Positions 46,818-56,074 of a DNA stretch of 64,000 bases are shown here, one piece after another; within the stretch, counting starts at the first letter, position 1; every line of letters starts with the position of its first letter. The translations under genes and the position numbers were made by a program. The stretch is from Cytobacillus pseudoceanisediminis. Its GTDB lineage: Bacteria > Bacillota > Bacilli > Bacillales > Cytobacillaceae. The notes beneath the pieces are model-generated. The model was not told the origin of the DNA, made no database searches, and saw nothing but the letters and a program-made list of their open reading frames with translations. The DNA lies in the NCBI RefSeq assembly GCF_023516215.1, contig NZ_CP097349.1, positions 2,108,001 to 2,172,000 on the forward strand, read 5' to 3'.

Positions 46818-48105
46818 TTATTTTTTAGGCACAACCTGACAAACCGTAAATCGTTCTTCGCTAATCAAATGACCAGCCGCATTTTCCACATCCTCAAGTG
46901 TGATGCTTTCAAGCGTCGGCACAACATCAAACAAATCCATTTCATTAAAAGCATACCGGGTAAATTGATTGGCTATATACTCAGGTGAATTGACAGCACG
47001 CAGGAATGCACCTATTTTCTTCTTTTTGTCCGATCAAGTGTTTCCTGTGAAATAGCTCCCTTTTCCCTTGCATCCAGCAGCATCTTTTGCAATGTATCAG
47101 CTAAACGGTCAGGATCATTTGTGTCCCCGCCGACCATGGCAAATCCAAAGCCCTGTTCCTGTGTATAATCAAAGGAGAATGTGTCATCAATTAACCCTTC
47201 ATTATACAGTGAGCTGTAGTGCTCAGAGCTTTTACCGAATAAGATATCCAGCAGCACATTCAGACTCAGTTCATTTTTGAGCATTTCTTTGCCGGACTGA
47301 TTTGCATTACTGCTCTTTATCCCAACAAGACACTTTGAGGTCTGAACATTCATCTCAAGAACCTTTTTCTTTTCGGCCGCTTCAGCAGGCTCTTCTTCGA
47401 ATTGGCGTTTAATTTCCGGCATCTCTTTATAATCCTTCTTGCTTTGATTCGTTCGAACCTGAGACATAATCTGATCCGGATCAACGGGTCCAACGATGAA
47501 CAGCAGCATGTTGCTTGGGTGGTAGAAGGTTTCATAGCATTCATACAGCATATCTTTTGTAATATGGGAAATGGACTCGATCGTACCTGCTATATCGATT
47601 TTAACCGGGTGGTTTTTATACATATTTTCGATCAGTCCAAAATATAAGCGCCAGTCAGGATTGTCATCATACATGGTGATTTCCTGGCCGATGATGCCTT
47701 TCTCTTTTTCAACAGTCTTTTCTGTAAAATAAGGGTCCTGCACAAAATCAATCAGCGTCTCAAGGTTCAACTCTACGTTCGATGTGCTGGAGAATAAATA
47801 AGCAGTCCTCGTAAAAGAAGTAAATGCATTGGCTGATGCTCCCTGCTTGCTGAATTGCTGGAATACATCTCCGTCTTCTTTTTCAAAAAGCTTGTGCTCC
47901 AAAAAATGGGCAATCCCATCAGGAACATTTACAAAATCATCTTTCCCGGGGGCAGGAAATGATTGTCGATCGAACCATATTTCGTTGTAAACGTGGCATA
48001 GGTCTTGTTAAATCCCTTTTTCGGCAAAACATATACATCCAGCCCATTTTCAAGGTTTTCATAATACAGCTCTTCCTGAAGCTGGTCAAAAGTGATTTTT
48101 TCCAT
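46818..48105 (-). CDS. ymfH: YmfH M16-family peptidase (two frameshifts)
   Basis: A 429-residue inverzincin-type peptidase after correction, near the B. subtilis length. The zinc motif HxxEH is restored as IAHFLEHKLF by one added base near 47942-47944. The third-ligand Glu is in EKGIIGQEI. A second added base in the T run 47023-47027 restores RTKKKKIGAFLRAVNSPEY and the end TVCQVVPKK. The start overlaps the ymfF stop (TAATG). It pairs with the non-catalytic YmfF. Confidence 0.88.
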
Positions 48106-49385
48106 TACTTGCCCGCCTCCTTTCCTGTCAGGAAATACACTGTATCCAAACTGACCTTCTTAGCTGTTTCGGCAATTTCCTCTTTAGTTACCTTATCCAT
48201 TTCATCCATCCAGGTTTGAAGCGTAATTTCTTTGCCTGACACAACATTATGATAGAGGACTTCGACAATCCCGCGGGCTGTATCAACAGTCTCCAAAAGC
48301 TGATTTTTTATGACAGCTTTGGTCTGCTCCATTTCCTGTTCCGTAAAGTCCCCGTTTTTCATGGCTTCCAGCTGTTCTTTAATAATATTAACTGCCTGGT
48401 CATAATTACTATTATCGATCCCCGACATAACCATCATTAAGCCTTTATGGCTTTCAAGACGGCTGGCTACATAGTATGCGAGACTGGCTTTTTCGCGGAC
48501 ATTCAAGAACAATTTTGAGTGTGAAAAGCCTCCAAAAATTCCATTGAATACCTGCAGGGCATAATAATCAGAATCACCGTAAACGACTTTTGTCCGATAG
48601 CCGATATTTAGTTTCCCCTGCTTCACATCCTGTTCTTCCCTGACTTCGTTAACAGATTCTCTGATTCTTCCTCCAGATGCCGGCGCTGCCTGCGGGGTTC
48701 TTTCCTCTAAAGATAAAAGCTCCCTTGCGTAGGATTCGGCATCTGCCTCGTCCACATCACCTATTACATATAAATCAAGTTCATCCTGCGCCATTGCCTG
48801 CTGATAATATTCATATAGACTTTCAGGCGTAATTTTATCCACATCTTCTTTTTCGCCATGCACATGGAGCGCATATGGCTCATCCTTGCACATTTCCTGT
48901 ACCAGCCGAAAATTGGAATAGCGCATTTTATCATCATAAACGGATTGAATCCGCTGTTTCAGCGTCCTTTTTTCTTTTTCAACCGTATCCTGGTCAAAAG
49001 CCCCGCCTTGCACATTTGGCTTAGTCAGGATCTCCGATAAAAATTGGAACGCTTTTTTCAATAGAGGCGTTGGGTCTGAAAGAAACTTCTCATTTGCAAT
49101 TTCAACAGAAATGGTAATGACATGATACTCACCCTTTTTCGCCAAATCGACAAAAAGAGTTGCACCATATAATTCATCTAGATAAGAGCGCAGCTTTCCG
49201 GTTGCAGGGTATGACGAACTGCTGCTTTGCAGGACATGCGGCAATAAAGATCTTAATGTAACAGTATCCTTTTCAAGCGGAGCTTTCATTTTCCAGACCA
49301 GTGTATTGGTTTTATATTTCTCTGTTTTAACTACATGAAGCTTAAAGCCATTCATGGCTTTTACGGATTCAGAGATTACAGCCAT
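48105..49385 (-). CDS. ymfF: YmfF M16-like protein
   Basis: A 426-residue M16 homologue without the HxxEH zinc motif, so it is presumed non-catalytic and the partner of YmfH. Segments: TLVWKMKAPLEKDTVTLRSL, YGATLFVDLAKKGEY, NGIFGGFSHSKLFLNVREK. GGAGG precedes the ATG. It is first in the ymfF-ymfH-ymfI transcription unit. Confidence 0.9.
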   Translation of the reverse strand: MAVISESVKAMNGFKLHVVKTEKYKTNTLVWKMKAPLEKDTVTLRSLLPHVLQSSSSSYPATGKLRSYLDELYGATLFVDLAKKGEYHVITISVEIANEKFLSDPTPLLKKAFQFLSEILTKPNVQGGAFDQDTVEKEKRTLKQRIQSVYDDKMRYSNFRLVQEMCKDEPYALHVHGEKEDVDKITPESLYEYYQQAMAQDELDLYVIGDVDEADAESYARELLSLEERTPQAAPASGGRIRESVNEVREEQDVKQGKLNIGYRTKVVYGDSDYYALQVFNGIFGGFSHSKLFLNVREKASLAYYVASRLESHKGLMMVMSGIDNSNYDQAVNIIKEQLEAMKNGDFTEQEMEQTKAVIKNQLLETVDTARGIVEVLYHNVVSGKEITLQTWMDEMDKVTKEEIAETAKKVSLDTVYFLTGKEAGK

Positions 49386-49573
49386 TTCTTTTCCTCCTGT
49401 CGGTAGATTGATGAGTCCAAAGTACGGTCAGTATTAAGAATTGGGATCAACACCTATATGTAAACACTTTGCTGCTATCTTCTATAATATCCTTTGTATT
49501 AAATCATATTCTTACTATACCTTGCCCTATTTCTTTATTTCAAGTTATTGGCTGTCTTGGAAGGTTATAGAAC

Positions 49574-49598
49574 AAAATAAAAACCCCTTTTAGGGGTT
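49574..49598 (-). terminator. rho-independent terminator
   Basis: Minus strand AACCCCT-AAA-AGGGGTT followed by TTTATTTTG. It follows the gene remnant at 49597. Confidence 0.65.
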
Positions 49599-49815
49599 AG
49601 CTTACAAAGACTGACTTAAGTTTAGTATCATGATTTTTCATCACTTTTCCGCATTCAAAATGCACCTGGTTTTTCCCGGTATTCTTCGCCTGATACAGAT
49701 ACTAAACGATTCACTATTCCATCCTAAAGTGCCGGAAGATACCGGCAAATAAAACAATAAAGCCGCAGCGGCAAAAAAAGCCAGCGCAAATAGGAAAAAA
49801 TCTTTTCTGTTTCAT
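49597..49815 (-). pseudogene. remnant of a diguanylate cyclase-type gene
   Basis: On the minus strand 49698-49597 reads LYQAKNTGKNQVHFECG and on to a stop, the typical C-terminus of GGDEF domains (ALYxAKxxGKN). Upstream an ATG at 49815 begins a hydrophobic N-terminus (MKQKRFF, then in another frame LFALAFFAAAALLFYLPV). The middle of a cyclase is missing and the frames do not join. The rest of 49386-49973 is otherwise empty. Confidence 0.45.
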
Positions 49816-49934
49816 AATCATCCATATATAAGGAAAAACGCATAATCAAACCTCTAATCTCTTATCTAATTAACAAAATATTAACACATTTGCCTCAATG
49901 AATCACAAATTAAAATAGGATAAGATTTGCGCTG

Positions 49935-49968
49935 AAAAAAGCCCCATTTCTAAATGAAATGAGGCTTT
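49935..49968 (-). terminator. rho-independent terminator
   Basis: Minus strand AAAGCCTCATTTC...GAAATGGGGCTTT followed by TTT; it ends the nupNOPQ-like operon. Confidence 0.75.
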
Positions 49969-49973
49969 GCTGT

Positions 49974-50933
49974 TTAGCGCTTTCCTTTTATATATGGAGT
50001 GCCAGATGCTTTTGGAGCATCGGCGCGTCCTATGAAACCAGTCAATGCCAGAATCGTTAAAACATATGGTGCAATGAGAAGATATACATTTGGAATATTC
50101 TCAAGGAATGGAAGGCTCGAGCCGATGATACTCAAGCTTTGCGCAAACCCAAAGAATAGAGCCGCCCCCATAACACCAAGCGGATGCCATTTACCAAAGA
50201 TCAATGCTGCCAATGCCATAAAGCCCTGGCCGCTGATCGTTGCATGGCCGAAATCTGAAGAAATGGATTGTGCATACACACCGCCGCCAATTCCTGCTAG
50301 GGCACCGGAGATTAATACCCCAATGTATCTCATTCGGGTAACATTAATACCCATTGTATCTGCAGCCATTGGGTGTTCACCAACCGCTCTCAGCCTTAGC
50401 CCGAATGGAGTTTTAAACATCACAAACCAGGCAAGAAATGCCACGGCAATCGCTGCAAATGAAGTATAGTATGTGTTTGAGAAAAACAGTTTTCCTATTA
50501 CGGGTATATCGCTCAAAAATGGTATATCCACCTTGCTGAACCCTTTTTGAATAATATCCGTCTGGCCTTTTCCATAAATGAATTTAACCAGGAACAGTGC
50601 AGCTCCAATTGCCAGAAGGTTAATCGCAACACCTGAGACTACCTGGTCTGCTCTAAACGTAATGGAAGCAACAGCATGCAGGATGGATAAAAGTGCTCCT
50701 ACAACCATAGCTGCCAATAATGCTACCCATGGGGTCATGCTGCCAAATACATCTACGAACGTAAGGTTAAAGACTATGGCAGTGAATGCTCCAATTACCA
50801 TCAAGCCTTCTAAACCAATATTTACAACACCGGAGCTTTCTGAAAAGTTTCCGCCCAAACCAGTGAAAATAAGCGGGGCTGCCCAAAGCAATGTTGATGG
50901 AATAATAATTAATAGGATCTCCATTAAGCCCAC
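49974..50933 (-). CDS. nupQ: nucleoside ABC transporter permease (NupQ/YufQ-like)
   Basis: A 319-residue permease with about eight membrane helices and the family motif ESSGVVNIGLEGLM near residue 32. With the neighbouring permease, ATPase and BMP lipoprotein it forms a BmpA-type importer; the B. subtilis homologue takes up guanosine. The gene follows the first permease by 5 nt. Confidence 0.88.
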   Translation of the reverse strand: MGLMEILLIIIPSTLLWAAPLIFTGLGGNFSESSGVVNIGLEGLMVIGAFTAIVFNLTFVDVFGSMTPWVALLAAMVVGALLSILHAVASITFRADQVVSGVAINLLAIGAALFLVKFIYGKGQTDIIQKGFSKVDIPFLSDIPVIGKLFFSNTYYTSFAAIAVAFLAWFVMFKTPFGLRLRAVGEHPMAADTMGINVTRMRYIGVLISGALAGIGGGVYAQSISSDFGHATISGQGFMALAALIFGKWHPLGVMGAALFFGFAQSLSIIGSSLPFLENIPNVYLLIAPYVLTILALTGFIGRADAPKASGTPYIKGKR

Positions 50934-50938
50934 TTACT

Positions 50939-51991
50939 TCACCCCTTTTTGCTGATACGGTCAATAAAGATGCGAATCATATAGCTTGCTGCAACAAAGA
51001 ACACAATAAGAGCAATGATAATATCCACCAGTTCATTTGGAACTCCAGCTTCAAGCGGCATGTTTAAGGCGCCGACCTTCAAGCTTCCGAATAGCAATGC
51101 TGCAAAAATAATTCCGATTGGACCGTTACCGCCCAGAAGGGCAACCGCAATACCATCAAACCCTACTCCGGTAAATCCGCCTTTGATGGCTGCGTATCCG
51201 AATGTACCCAAAGCTTCCATCGCACCTGCAAGACCAGCAAATGCTCCTGAGATTACCATTGAAAGAATAATGTTTTTGCTGACGCTCATGCCTGCATATT
51301 CAGATGCATGCTGGTTAAAGCCTACGGAGCGCAATTCGTATCCCTTTGATGTTTTTTCTAATAGGAACCACATTATAAACACACAAGCTAAAGCAATTAA
51401 AATTCCCCAGTGCAGACGGGAATAGTCAGTTAAGCCCTCAAGAAATGGGGAACGCAGTGATGCAGAGTCTGCAATCATCTCAGTACGGTCACTTTTGTCT
51501 GAAAGGACCGTACGGATTATATAGTTGGTTACATGCAATGCCACATAGTTCATCATGATCGTGACAATTACTTCATGGACTTTAAACTTGGCTTTCAGCA
51601 ATCCCGGAATAAATGCCCATAGTGCACCCGCTGCTGCAGCTGCAAGAACTGCCAGCGGCAGATGGATGAACTTTGGAAGTTCAAATGCAACCCCTACCCA
51701 AACAGCAGCAAGCCATCCGACGATCAGCTGCCCTTCAACACCGATGTTAAATAAGCCTGTACGGAAAGCAAATGCAACTGCCAAACCGGCAAGAATATAA
51801 GGTGTGACCTGTCTGACGACTTCACCAGTGTAGTAGATTTCTCCAAAAGCACCGTTCCATAGGGCATTAAATGCAGATCCGGCATTATACCCTGTTGCTA
51901 TCATTATGATTGTACCTACTAATACGCCGAGCAGAACGGCAACTAGAGGCACGACAATATTCTTCATGCGATTAGACATGGTTTTCGCCAC
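50939..51991 (-). CDS. nupP: nucleoside ABC transporter permease (NupP/YufP-like)
   Basis: A 350-residue integral membrane permease with the motif FRTGLFNIGVEGQLIVG (about residue 77) and AFAGLAGAMEALG. It overlaps the ATPase gene by about 20 nt, so translation is coupled. Confidence 0.88.
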   Translation of the reverse strand: MAKTMSNRMKNIVVPLVAVLLGVLVGTIIMIATGYNAGSAFNALWNGAFGEIYYTGEVVRQVTPYILAGLAVAFAFRTGLFNIGVEGQLIVGWLAAVWVGVAFELPKFIHLPLAVLAAAAAGALWAFIPGLLKAKFKVHEVIVTIMMNYVALHVTNYIIRTVLSDKSDRTEMIADSASLRSPFLEGLTDYSRLHWGILIALACVFIMWFLLEKTSKGYELRSVGFNQHASEYAGMSVSKNIILSMVISGAFAGLAGAMEALGTFGYAAIKGGFTGVGFDGIAVALLGGNGPIGIIFAALLFGSLKVGALNMPLEAGVPNELVDIIIALIVFFVAASYMIRIFIDRISKKG

Positions 51992-53507
51992 CCGCTTCCT
52001 TCCGTTTAGAACCGGCCATCAATAAACCTAATTCTTGTTCAGTTGTTTGTTTCGGGTCAACTACTGCTACAATTTCACCCTCATAAATAACAGCAATACG
52101 GTCGCTGACATTCATGATTTCATCCAATTCAAATGAAATAAGCAGCACAGCTTTCCCCTGGTCACGCTGTTCAATCAGACGCTTGTGAATGTATTCAATT
52201 GCTCCGACATCCAATCCGCGTGTCGGCTGAGCAGCGATCAGGAGATCTGGATTGCGGTCAATTTCACGTCCGATTATGGCTTTCTGCTGGTTACCTCCGG
52301 AAAGTGCCCTAGCAAGTGTATATTCACTTGGGGTTCTGACGTCGAATTCTTTAATCAGCTTTGTTGCTTTTCTGTAGATTTCTTTAAAGTTCAGAACACC
52401 TTTTTTAGAGAATGGAGCTTTGTAATAGGTTTGCAGAACCATATTCTCTCCAATTGGAAAATCAAGTACAAGTCCATGCTTATGACGGTCCTGAGGGATA
52501 TGCCCTACGCCCGTCTCCGTTACTTTCCGCGGTGACATATTAATAATTTCTTTGCCATTCAATTTAATTGAACCGCTTTCAGACTTCCTCAAACCTGTAA
52601 TAGCTTCTATTAACTCAGACTGTCCATTTCCATCTACACCGGCAATACCGACAATTTCCCCGGCCCGTACATTAAGGTTAAGCTTATTAACCACGCCAAG
52701 CCCCCGGGAATCTTTTACATTTAAATCCTGAATTTCAAGCACTTGCTCCTGTGGCTTCGATACTGTTTTATCCGTTTTAAAAGTAACTTCCCTTCCCACC
52801 ATTAGACTGGCAAGTTCATTAGGATTCGTCTCGCTGACATTAACCGTACCGATGCCGACCCCTTTGCGGATGACCGTTACTCGATCACAAACTTCCATTA
52901 TTTCCTTCAGCTTGTGGGTGATTAAAATAATAGATTTGCCTTCCTGGATTAAGGTTTTCATGATCTGAATAAGCTCTTTAATTTCCTGTGGAGTAAGAAC
53001 TGCAGTAGGCTCATCAAAAATAAGGATTTCTGCTCCCCGATAAAGGGTCTTTAAAATCTCTACCCTCTGCTGCATTCCTACAGAAATATCTGAAATTTTC
53101 GCCTGCGGGTCAACAGCAAGTCCATATCGCTCAGAAATTTCCCTGACTTCCTTCTCAGCCTTTTTAATATCTATTTTTCCGCCTTTAGTCGTTTCTTTTC
53201 CTAGAATAATATTTTCAGTGACGGTGAAACGGTCTACTAGCATGAAATGCTGGTGGACCATCCCGATGCCCAAGTCGTTTGCTATATTTGGATCGGTGAT
53301 GCGCACCGGCTTTCCTTTAACTTTTATTTCACCCTTTTCAGGCTGATATAAGCCAAAAAGGACGTTCATTAATGTTGATTTGCCCGCACCATTTTCGCCA
53401 AGCAGCGCATGAATTTCACCTGGTTTCAGCTGAAGCGTGATATTATCATTTGCTACGATTCCAGGAAACTCCTTGCGGATGTTGAGCATTTCAATAACAT
53501 AATCCAT
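51972..53507 (-). CDS. nupO: nucleoside ABC transporter ATPase (NupO/YufO-like)
   Basis: A 511-residue protein with two ATPase domains. The first has LLGENGAGKSTLMN, ISVGMQQRVEILKTL and LIFDEPTAVLTP; the second has a degenerate Walker A (GVDGNGQSEL) and ALSGGNQQKAIIGREI. This layout is typical of the sugar/nucleoside class. The ATG at 53505-53507 has AAGGAG 8 nt upstream. Confidence 0.9.
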   Translation of the reverse strand: MDYVIEMLNIRKEFPGIVANDNITLQLKPGEIHALLGENGAGKSTLMNVLFGLYQPEKGEIKVKGKPVRITDPNIANDLGIGMVHQHFMLVDRFTVTENIILGKETTKGGKIDIKKAEKEVREISERYGLAVDPQAKISDISVGMQQRVEILKTLYRGAEILIFDEPTAVLTPQEIKELIQIMKTLIQEGKSIILITHKLKEIMEVCDRVTVIRKGVGIGTVNVSETNPNELASLMVGREVTFKTDKTVSKPQEQVLEIQDLNVKDSRGLGVVNKLNLNVRAGEIVGIAGVDGNGQSELIEAITGLRKSESGSIKLNGKEIINMSPRKVTETGVGHIPQDRHKHGLVLDFPIGENMVLQTYYKAPFSKKGVLNFKEIYRKATKLIKEFDVRTPSEYTLARALSGGNQQKAIIGREIDRNPDLLIAAQPTRGLDVGAIEYIHKRLIEQRDQGKAVLLISFELDEIMNVSDRIAVIYEGEIVAVVDPKQTTEQELGLLMAGSKRKEAGGENHV

Positions 53508-53693
53508 TTGTTTCACTCCTTGCTCAAAATATATGGAAATCATTAGTAGTAAGAGGTCAGACCTTGGCAATTCTTAGAAAAACCTGGCCAAAATGCCAAG
53601 CTCATCTTAATGAATAGAAAAATATGATTATTGCATTAAAAATCTAAGTGAAATACAGAATTTTTTCTGTCCTTCAATTAAACTTTTAATTTT

Positions 53694-53735
53694 AAAAAAA
53701 GGAATAAGAGGCCGCAGTGCAACCTGCTTATTCCT
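53694..53735 (-). terminator. attenuator-like terminator
   Basis: Minus strand GGAATAAG...CTTATTCC followed by TTTTTTT, between the binding-protein gene and the ATPase gene. It may lower expression of the membrane parts relative to the lipoprotein. Confidence 0.7.
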
Positions 53736-53745
53736 TGTAAGTTAA

Positions 53746-54852
53746 TTATTCAGCTGAAAAAGAAGCCAGTTCATCTTTTGTAGATGGAACAGTCAGGTCA
53801 CCATTCTTGATCTTTTCCTGCCATTCTTTAACTGCACCTTCGATTTCTGCTTTAGTAGATACTTCCGGATTGATAGTAGCAAGGCCTACACCGTCTTCAG
53901 CCAATCCGTAAGTAGTCGTTTCTCCGCCAGGGAAGCTGCCGTCTTTTGCCTTTGTAGAAAGGTCCTTAACAGCATTGTCTACACGCTTAAGTGCAGATGT
54001 AAGGATTACATTGTGCTCTTTGCCATCGATTTCAACTACACCTTCAGCTGTCTGGTCTGAGTCAACACCAATTGCCCAAAGTTCTCTTGCCGGGTCTTTC
54101 TTTTTAAGGTCACGAGCTTCCTTGAATAGACCGTTGCCTGTTCCGCCAGCAGCGTGGAAGATTACGTCTACGCCAGAAGAGTACATTTTAGAAGCAATTG
54201 TCTGACCTAATTCAGCTTTATCAAATGCTCCAGCATATTGAACTTCTACTTTAATATCAGGGTTTACCGCTTGAACACCAGCAAGGAATCCAGATTCGAA
54301 TCGCTCGATAACCGGAATCTCCATTCCGCCGATGAAACCGATTTTGTTTTCTTTAGTTGCTTTTGCTGCAGCAACACCTGCAAGGAATGCAGCTTCCTGC
54401 TCTTTGAACATGATGCTTGCTACGTTTGGCTGATCAACAACCGCGTCAACGATTCCGAAATGCGCATCCTTTTGCTGCTGGGCAATCTCATTGATTGCAC
54501 CTTCCATTAAGAATCCGATACCGAAAACAAGATCAAAATCTTGACGAGCTAATGTATTAAGGTTTGTAGAATAGTCAGCATCTGACTGTGATTGAAGATA
54601 GTCAAATCCGCCTTTTCCTTTTTCAAGTCCATTCTCTTCACCAAATGCCTGTAATCCTTCCCAGGCAGATTGGTTAAATGATTTATCATCTACACCGCCG
54701 ACATCTGTTACCATCGCTACAGAGAATGCTTTTTCTTTTTCGTCTCCGCCAGCTGTTTCTCCGCCTTTTTCTTCGCTTTTGCCGCAAGCACCCAGAATCG
54801 TTCCAGCAGCAAGAACTAAAGATAGCGCCAATCCGAATTTACGCTTTTTCAA
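53746..54852 (-). CDS. nupN: BMP-family nucleoside-binding lipoprotein (NupN/YufN-like)
   Basis: A 368-residue substrate-binding lipoprotein. The signal peptide has the lipobox ILGACGKS (Cys about 23). The BMP fold follows, with [20 protein letters not shown] and [20 protein letters not shown]. The start codon is TTG with AGGGGG upstream. It is the first transporter gene and lies directly downstream of the GntR gene ymfC. Confidence 0.88.
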   Translation of the reverse strand: MKKRKFGLALSLVLAAGTILGACGKSEEKGGETAGGDEKEKAFSVAMVTDVGGVDDKSFNQSAWEGLQAFGEENGLEKGKGGFDYLQSQSDADYSTNLNTLARQDFDLVFGIGFLMEGAINEIAQQQKDAHFGIVDAVVDQPNVASIMFKEQEAAFLAGVAAAKATKENKIGFIGGMEIPVIERFESGFLAGVQAVNPDIKVEVQYAGAFDKAELGQTIASKMYSSGVDVIFHAAGGTGNGLFKEARDLKKKDPARELWAIGVDSDQTAEGVVEIDGKEHNVILTSALKRVDNAVKDLSTKAKDGSFPGGETTTYGLAEDGVGLATINPEVSTKAEIEGAVKEWQEKIKNGDLTVPSTKDELASFSAE

Positions 54853-54921
54853 GGTTGGTACCCCCTAAGAAATTGTTTTTGCATTAGCGGAATAATTGTG
54901 TTTTCGTATATCCCCCAAAAG

Positions 54922-55647
54922 CTAGATTCTCTTTCTGAGGACATGGAAACTGAACTTATCAGCTCTGAAATAATTGACCGAATAGAGAATCGGTGTATCC
55001 GCTTCATCGAAATGCATCTGCTTTAATACCAGCAATGCAGTTTCAGGGTCACATTCCAGAATAGGTGAAATTTTCTCGTGATAGCCAATAGGCTCGATTT
55101 GGGCAACAGCATAGGTGATTTTCCGGTTTGCCTCTTCTTCAAGCATGTTGAGGAGCGACTCTTGTTCGTGGGAAAATGTGTCCGGGAGAATATCCTCAGG
55201 AACTTTATCCACACAATAAACGACCGGTTCACCATTTGCAGTTCTCACCCGCTCAATCACGGCAATCTCCTGGTCTAACGAACATGAGAATCTGCGGATA
55301 TCATCTTCAGTCGGTCCCATAGTTACAGAACTTAAGAAAACGGTTCCCGGCTTCATCCCTGCCTGCAAAATCATATTTGTGACACTATTAAGCTGTTCGA
55401 TGCCTGATGTGAAAAGCGGCTTTGCATTGACAAAGGTGCCTACACCATGACGGCGGATAATTACGTTTTCTTCTTCAAGAATGCGCAATGCCTCCCTCAG
55501 TGTAGCTCTGCTAACACCAAGCTGTTTGGCAAGATCAAATTCAGACGGAAGTTTTTCTTTTTCTTTATAAACTCCATCTTCAATGTCTTGTTTTAATCGA
55601 TCGATGACTTGCAAATATAAATGCCGGTTATCTGACTTAATAGACAT
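54922..55647 (-). CDS. ymfC: GntR/HutC-family regulator YmfC
   Basis: A 241-residue repressor: winged helix-turn-helix (about 8-75, [26 protein letters not shown]) and a UTRA ligand domain (about 95-235). The ATG at 55645-55647 has GGAGG 8 nt upstream. It is followed by the nucleoside importer operon after 69 nt, so it probably controls that operon and itself through the palindrome at 55677. Confidence 0.85.
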   Translation of the reverse strand: MSIKSDNRHLYLQVIDRLKQDIEDGVYKEKEKLPSEFDLAKQLGVSRATLREALRILEEENVIIRRHGVGTFVNAKPLFTSGIEQLNSVTNMILQAGMKPGTVFLSSVTMGPTEDDIRRFSCSLDQEIAVIERVRTANGEPVVYCVDKVPEDILPDTFSHEQESLLNMLEEEANRKITYAVAQIEPIGYHEKISPILECDPETALLVLKQMHFDEADTPILYSVNYFRADKFSFHVLRKRI

Positions 55648-55676
55648 GCAGGGTTCCTCCAACTTCAGTTCTCAAG

Positions 55677-55694
55677 ACATCAGACCTCTGATGT
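55677..55694. promoter_or_regulatory. GntR-type operator
   Basis: ACATCAGA-CC-TCTGATGT, a perfect 8-bp palindrome with 2-bp centre, 30 nt before the ymfC ATG. It is a strong candidate for YmfC autoregulation. Confidence 0.6.
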
Positions 55695-55829
55695 TCAATC
55701 ATTCCTACTAATCGAAAATACTATAACACTTTTTACCCAATAAAGAAATAGAAATTTATCAATTTGTCGAAAAAAGGTGAAAAGAACAAAATGTTTGTGA
55801 ATCCCTCTGTACCAATTCCTTTTTTCTGG

Positions 55830-55980
55830 TATAATACTACTTTGAAAACGATTACATTTAAGATTTCTGCTAAAAAAGTAACTGACAATGAATCCTATTT
55901 TGTGATGAGTTTAAAGTACCATACCTCTTCATTTTATGTAAGCGTTTTTAGTAGTATGGCATATTCCCATACCTTTTTTT
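55830..55980 (+). ncRNA. candidate CcpA-controlled small RNA
   Basis: A TATAAT (55830-55835) is followed by a cre-like TGAAAACGATTACA (55843-55856) that fully fits TGWNANCGNTNWCA and would cover the start point. A second near-cre, TGTAAGCGTTTTTA, lies at 55937-55950. GTATGG-N7-CCATAC plus CTTTTTTT (55954-55980) looks like a terminator. No well-started reading frame lies between, so a transcript of about 137 nt is proposed. The -35 is weak. Confidence 0.35.
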
Positions 55981-56020
55981 ATTGACGTCATTTTTTTGCC
56001 CTATATCTCTCAAATACATT

Positions 56021-56054
56021 AAAAAATGGCCGTCCGAAGACTGGCCATTTTTTA
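56021..56054. terminator. bidirectional terminator
   Basis: AAAAAATGGCC...GGCCATTTTTT; on the minus strand it ends the spoIIIE transcript. Confidence 0.75.
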
Positions 56055-56074
56055 ATGTGTCATTCTTATAAAGT

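Noticed and set aside
55794..55985. A 64-codon plus-strand frame between ymfC and spoIIIE
   Set aside because: The ribosome site is poorly spaced, the frame runs through the promoter-like TATAAT and the terminator, and the product resembles nothing.
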